Of a stretch of DNA of 6,897 nt, positions 5,081 through 6,897 are shown piece by piece. The DNA is taken from contig JAHFPE010000040.1 in the NCBI GenBank assembly GCA_023261345.1, positions 1 through 6,897 on the forward strand. Direction: 5' to 3'. Positions within the stretch are counted from its first letter, which is position 1. Each line of letters starts with the position of its first letter. A model generated the notes under the pieces. That model did not search any database, was not told the DNA's origin, and was given only the letters and a program-made list of their open reading frames with translations. The stretch is from Candidatus Woesearchaeota archaeon (lineage in GTDB: Archaea > Nanobdellota > Nanobdellia > Woesearchaeales > ARS49). Position numbers and translations under genes: made by a program.

Positions 5081-5098
5081 AGAAAACTCATGTTTTCT
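5081..5098 (-). other. Leader hairpin before the zinc-protein gene
   Basis: AGAAAAC/GTTTTCT, a 7-bp stem with a 4-nt loop, extendable by one G-T and one A-T pair. It lies in the predicted leader between TATA and Shine-Dalgarno, 13 nt from the latter. Its A+U-rich stem would melt easily, so it may modulate translation. Confidence 0.45.
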
Positions 5099-5128
5099 TT
5101 AGGTTCTAGTGAAGAGGAGTTTTTGGGA

Positions 5129-5136
5129 TTTATAAA
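5129..5136 (-). promoter_or_regulatory. TATA box, self-complementary (TTTATAAA)
   Basis: Read on the minus strand it predicts transcription start near 5105 and a roughly 50-nt leader for the zinc-protein gene. The box is palindromic and could also fire rightwards toward a T-rich stretch at 5219-5233. Confidence 0.6.
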
Positions 5137-5300
5137 GATTTGGGTGAAAAAATTCCGAAGTTCAGGCGAGCACACACAAGAACGTAGTACAGTATACAAG
5201 TAACTTTCGTGTCTGTCTTTTGTTTTTTTGTTGTGTAAACAGGGTTTCTTCTTCAGCATCTCTTCTTTAAATCTTTACTTCGAATTTTTATGTAGTTAGG

Positions 5301-5308
5301 AATATAAG
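5301..5308 (+). promoter_or_regulatory. TATA box of the YdjM-like gene
   Basis: AATATAAG, centred about 29 nt before the ATG at 5334, so the transcript would have almost no leader. No Shine-Dalgarno precedes the ATG, which agrees. Confidence 0.6.
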
Positions 5309-5333
5309 CAAGTTAGTTGATTAATGAACAGTC

Positions 5334-5822
5334 ATGCTCGCAATTACACATGCAGTTATTGGATTGCTTTCTGCAAGTTTAATGAAAAAATTGTTGTTTA
5401 ACTCAATGAGTATTTCCTCAAGTAGTAGCGTGTGGCATTATTCCTTGCTGTATTATGGCGCAACTGTGTTGTTCTCGTTATTTCCTGATGTAGACCACAA
5501 GGGAAGTACGATCAACAAGTTTTTTGGTATCACGAAAGTTTTTCCGTATTTTTTCAGACATCGTGGTTTTTTTCATAGCATTTGGCCCGCGATTGTTCTT
5601 GTTTGTATCATGTGGAACTTCTCATCTGTACTCTCAAAAGGGATTCTTGTGGGATATGCAAGTCATCTTGTATCTGACGGATTGACGTTGGCAGGTGTGA
5701 ATTTTTTGTATCCTGCAACTTCATTTACGTTACGAGGTCCAGTTAAGACAGGTGGTCTAGGCGAGTCAATAGTGTTCGTTATCTCTACTGGACTTCTGCT
5801 CTACCTTTTTCTGTTCAGGTAG
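5334..5822 (+). CDS. YdjM-type membrane-bound metal-dependent hydrolase-like protein
   Basis: A 162-residue integral membrane protein of the YdjM (PF04307, DUF457) family. The conserved polar residues are all present: H6 in LAITHAVIG, FPDVDHKGS (50-58; D52, D54, H55), FRHRGFFHS (74-82; H76, H81) and GYASHLVSDGLTLAGVNFLYP (107-127; H111, D115). These His and Asp residues are thought to form a metal site at the membrane surface. Hydrophobic helices lie at about 37-50, 84-98, 102-112 and 145-161. Members are annotated as inner-membrane metal-dependent hydrolases, but the substrate is unknown. In length and motif order it appears complete. It is transcribed alone, convergent with the next gene with only 17 nt between stops. 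Confidence 0.92.
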   Translation: MLAITHAVIGLLSASLMKKLLFNSMSISSSSSVWHYSLLYYGATVLFSLFPDVDHKGSTINKFFGITKVFPYFFRHRGFFHSIWPAIVLVCIMWNFSSVLSKGILVGYASHLVSDGLTLAGVNFLYPATSFTLRGPVKTGGLGESIVFVISTGLLLYLFLFR

Positions 5823-5839
5823 TTTTCAATATTCACTGT

Positions 5840-6409
5840 TCAATATGAAATGAAAAGTATGTTGCTGTTCGTCATTTTTTTGTAAAAATCGAGTTTAGGT
5901 TTTGTGTGTTCCGCCTCAAAAACGATTTGGTACAGTCCTTCCCAAAGTAAGAACCATCCTGCTGGCTCGAGGAATACTAACAAAAATGCAGTAAACAACG
6001 TTTTGTTTCCGTAAGTAAAAGATACGAATGACGCAAGCAGCATGATGCATAGTCCAACAAAAGAAAAAAACGCTCCTTTTTTGATGAGATTCTTGCGTTC
6101 TTGAATAAGTTTCGTTTGGTGTCTTGCAAAATGTGTTTTGAGTCGTTTTGTGATTGTACGTTCTTGTTCATTGTTTCTGTGTTTACTCGGAACCATGAGT
6201 CGCAGTTCGAGTTGTTCAAATGTTTTGTCTATGCTCGCGCGTTCTGCTTCCTGAATAAAATCAATCGATAATGCACGTTCTGAATGCGGTCTTGGATCAA
6301 AACTTGAGAATATGTCTTCATAACTGTTGAGGCGTAGACTAATATTCGCGTGTATCGCACCTACATTCGTTTGTCCTAACTCAGGAATTGAGCCAATTGT
6401 TTGTTTCAT
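5840..6409 (-). CDS. Conserved two-TM membrane protein with FDPRP motif, function unknown
   Basis: A 189-residue protein. The N-terminal half has IPELG (8-12), GAIHANISLRLNSYEDIFSS (17-36) and FDPRPHSERALSIDFIQEAE (37-56), a pattern I recognise from an uncharacterised family spread through bacteria and archaea. A charged, probably helical stretch (about 57-110) leads to two membrane segments (113-133 and about 137-164), the second carrying the conserved EPAGWFLLWEGLY (148-160). The tail KPKLDFYKKM..ILFISY is also typical, so the protein is full length. The N-terminal part should be cytoplasmic. No catalytic motif is known to me. The start at 6409 lies about 25 nt from a TATA box. Confidence 0.88.
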   Translation of the reverse strand: MKQTIGSIPELGQTNVGAIHANISLRLNSYEDIFSSFDPRPHSERALSIDFIQEAERASIDKTFEQLELRLMVPSKHRNNEQERTITKRLKTHFARHQTKLIQERKNLIKKGAFFSFVGLCIMLLASFVSFTYGNKTLFTAFLLVFLEPAGWFLLWEGLYQIVFEAEHTKPKLDFYKKMTNSNILFISY

Positions 6410-6430
6410 GTTGTTCGGACAGAAAAGGTA

Positions 6431-6438
6431 GTATAAAA
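6431..6438 (-). promoter_or_regulatory. TATA box of the FDPRP membrane protein gene
   Basis: TTTTATAC on the minus strand, centred 25-26 nt before the ATG at 6409; a leaderless transcript is predicted. Confidence 0.65.
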
Positions 6439-6573
6439 TAGTATGTAGTTCGTATACGTTATGTAGGGATCATTGATTAAAAAATGCTTTGAGAATACTT
6501 TTGAACTGCAGAATTCTAGCACTAGCCACTGGACATGTGCTCGTAGCGTTTAAGAATACAATGATCTGAGTAA

Positions 6574-6580
6574 TTATAAT
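6574..6580 (+). promoter_or_regulatory. TATA box of the right-edge gene
   Basis: TTATAAT within TAATTATAAT. Transcription would begin near 6604, giving a leader of about 120 nt before the ATG at 6725, far longer than for other genes here. Confidence 0.5.
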
Positions 6581-6598
6581 CCGAACTTGCTCGTTCGG
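6581..6598. promoter_or_regulatory. 18-bp palindrome between TATA box and predicted transcription start
   Basis: CCGAAC (6581-6586) and GTTCGG (6593-6598) are perfect inverted copies around TTGCTC. The element directly abuts the TATA box and ends just before the predicted start, where a bound repressor would block polymerase. No T-run follows on the plus strand, so it is not a terminator for that strand. Confidence 0.5.
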
Positions 6599-6651
6599 AA
6601 AAAAGTAGAAAACGATAAGAAAAAGTAAAAAATAATGTGAGAAAATAGAGA

Positions 6652-6682
6652 AGAAAAAATGCAGAAAGAAAAAATGCAGAAA
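6652..6682 (+). repeat. Two tandem 15-bp repeats in the leader
   Basis: AGAAAAAATGCAGAA occurs at 6652-6666 and again at 6667-6681 without change. The period is five codons, and each copy holds an ATG in frame with the gene at 6725 (6659 and 6674), so the frame is open from 6641 through the annotated start. Confidence 0.65.
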
Positions 6683-6710
6683 ATGAATGGTAAACTCCCC
6701 AGTCCACACA

Positions 6711-6716
6711 AGGAGG
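6711..6716 (+). promoter_or_regulatory. Strong ribosome-binding site of the right-edge gene
   Basis: AGGAGG followed by eight nt and ATG at 6725. It selects 6725 over the upstream in-frame ATGs at 6659, 6674 and 6683. Confidence 0.85.
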
Positions 6717-6724
6717 AAACAACC

Positions 6725-6897
6725 ATGCAACCAGAAAAAAGGTTTAGAGCAGGCGGTATAGCCGCAACAGTGTGGATGCACCAAACAGTGCGTAATGGCC
6801 AGCCAGCAGTGTATGCGAGCGTTAATTTTGACAAGCGCTACAAGGATAAGGATGGAAATTGGAAGTCAACAACGAATTTGAATGTTGCAGACATTCC
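6725..6897 (+). CDS. Conserved small archaeal protein with FRAG / YKDKDGNWK motifs (3' end outside window)
   Basis: The first 57 residues are visible and the frame is open to the edge. The pattern EKRFRAGGIAATVWMHQ (4-20), YASVNFDKRYKDKDGNWK (29-46) and NLNVADIP (50-57) matches a family of roughly 100-residue proteins I know as hypothetical from archaea. In those, the equivalent of NVADIP begins a helix that continues with a KA..VL.KAYE-like segment, here out of view. The alternation of hydrophobic and charged residues suggests a small beta-sheet domain, and a nucleic-acid-binding role is only a guess. The start at 6725 is set by AGGAGG at 6711-6716. The long A-rich leader, the palindrome at the promoter and the strong Shine-Dalgarno suggest regulated, high-level expression. 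Confidence 0.8.
   Translation, partial: MQPEKRFRAGGIAATVWMHQTVRNGQPAVYASVNFDKRYKDKDGNWKSTTNLNVADI

Larger units (their letters stand above)
6410..6724. other. 315-nt intergenic region: two promoters and a long purine-rich leader
   Basis: From left to right: the leftward TATA box (6431-6438), about 130 nt in which I see no gene or RNA, a rightward TATA box (6574-6580), an 18-bp palindrome (6581-6598), a strongly purine-biased plus strand from about 6595 to 6690 with a 15-bp tandem repeat, and a strong Shine-Dalgarno. The long minus-strand reading frames here are Phe-rich products of the purine tract and are not credible genes. Confidence 0.7.

Noticed and set aside
5090..5203. 37-codon plus-strand frame from ATG 5090
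   Set aside because: No promoter or ribosome-binding site, and it overlaps the leader and TATA box of the opposite gene.
5071..5259. 62-codon minus-strand frame ending 14 nt before the zinc-protein start
   Set aside because: Spacing looks operon-like, but the protein is low-complexity and Lys/Ser-rich, has no ribosome-binding site or properly spaced TATA box, and spans the likely promoter of the zinc-protein gene.
6470..6834. Three overlapping minus-strand frames with Phe-rich runs
   Set aside because: They are the complement of the purine-rich leader and of the FRAG-type gene.
1..6897. CRISPR array, rRNA or tRNA genes
   Set aside because: No regularly spaced repeats and no cloverleaf or rRNA-like stretches were seen on either strand.

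Overview
The window looks archaeal and is A+T-rich. The evidence is a three-gene Era-like GTPase / DUF2073 / COG3364 zinc-ribbon operon found in archaea, TATA boxes whose centre lies about 25-30 nt before the start codon of most first genes (leaderless transcripts), and a lipobox lipoprotein with a Pro/Ser linker. The small CxxC-x17-CxxC protein and the FRAG/YKDKDGNWK-type protein at the right edge suggest a DPANN lineage of the Woesearchaeota/Pacearchaeota kind. That lineage assignment is inference.

Layout. Positions 1-537 (minus) hold a PAP2-superfamily membrane phosphatase that runs off the left edge and has all three catalytic motifs. A 200-bp divergent intergenic region follows, containing a roughly 92-bp imperfect inverted repeat (607-698). 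Positions 739-2147 (plus) are the GTPase, DUF2073 and zinc-ribbon genes, overlapping or closely spaced. Positions 2148-2353, between convergent genes, contain a decayed fragment of the gene at 3319-3819. The fragment carries a nonsense codon and is split by a 90-bp element made of two adjacent stem-loops, with near-matching inverted ends and a TAT on both sides. Two unrecognised minus-strand genes follow (2354-3130 and 3319-3819), each with its own TATA box and apparently leaderless.

Positions 3919-4812 (minus) form a two-gene unit: a 57-aa membrane protein whose TAA abuts the TTG start of a lipoprotein. Positions 4910-5056 (minus) encode a 48-aa zinc protein with a structured leader, a strong Shine-Dalgarno, a 16-bp palindrome just after its stop and a clean hairpin/T-run terminator. 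Positions 5334-5822 (plus) are a YdjM-type membrane hydrolase-like protein, convergent with 5840-6409 (minus), a full-length member of a conserved two-TM family with an FDPRP motif. The last 315 nt before 6725 are a regulatory-looking leader (TATA, 18-bp palindrome, purine-rich tract, 15-bp tandem repeat, strong Shine-Dalgarno) for a conserved small archaeal protein cut by the right edge.

Much of the content is envelope-related (PAP2, YdjM, lipoprotein, two small membrane proteins). The GTPase operon is probably housekeeping. The stretch 2148-3850 behaves like accessory DNA, with unrecognised genes, a duplicated and decayed gene end and a small inserted hairpin element. It is the part I consider most likely to be new.
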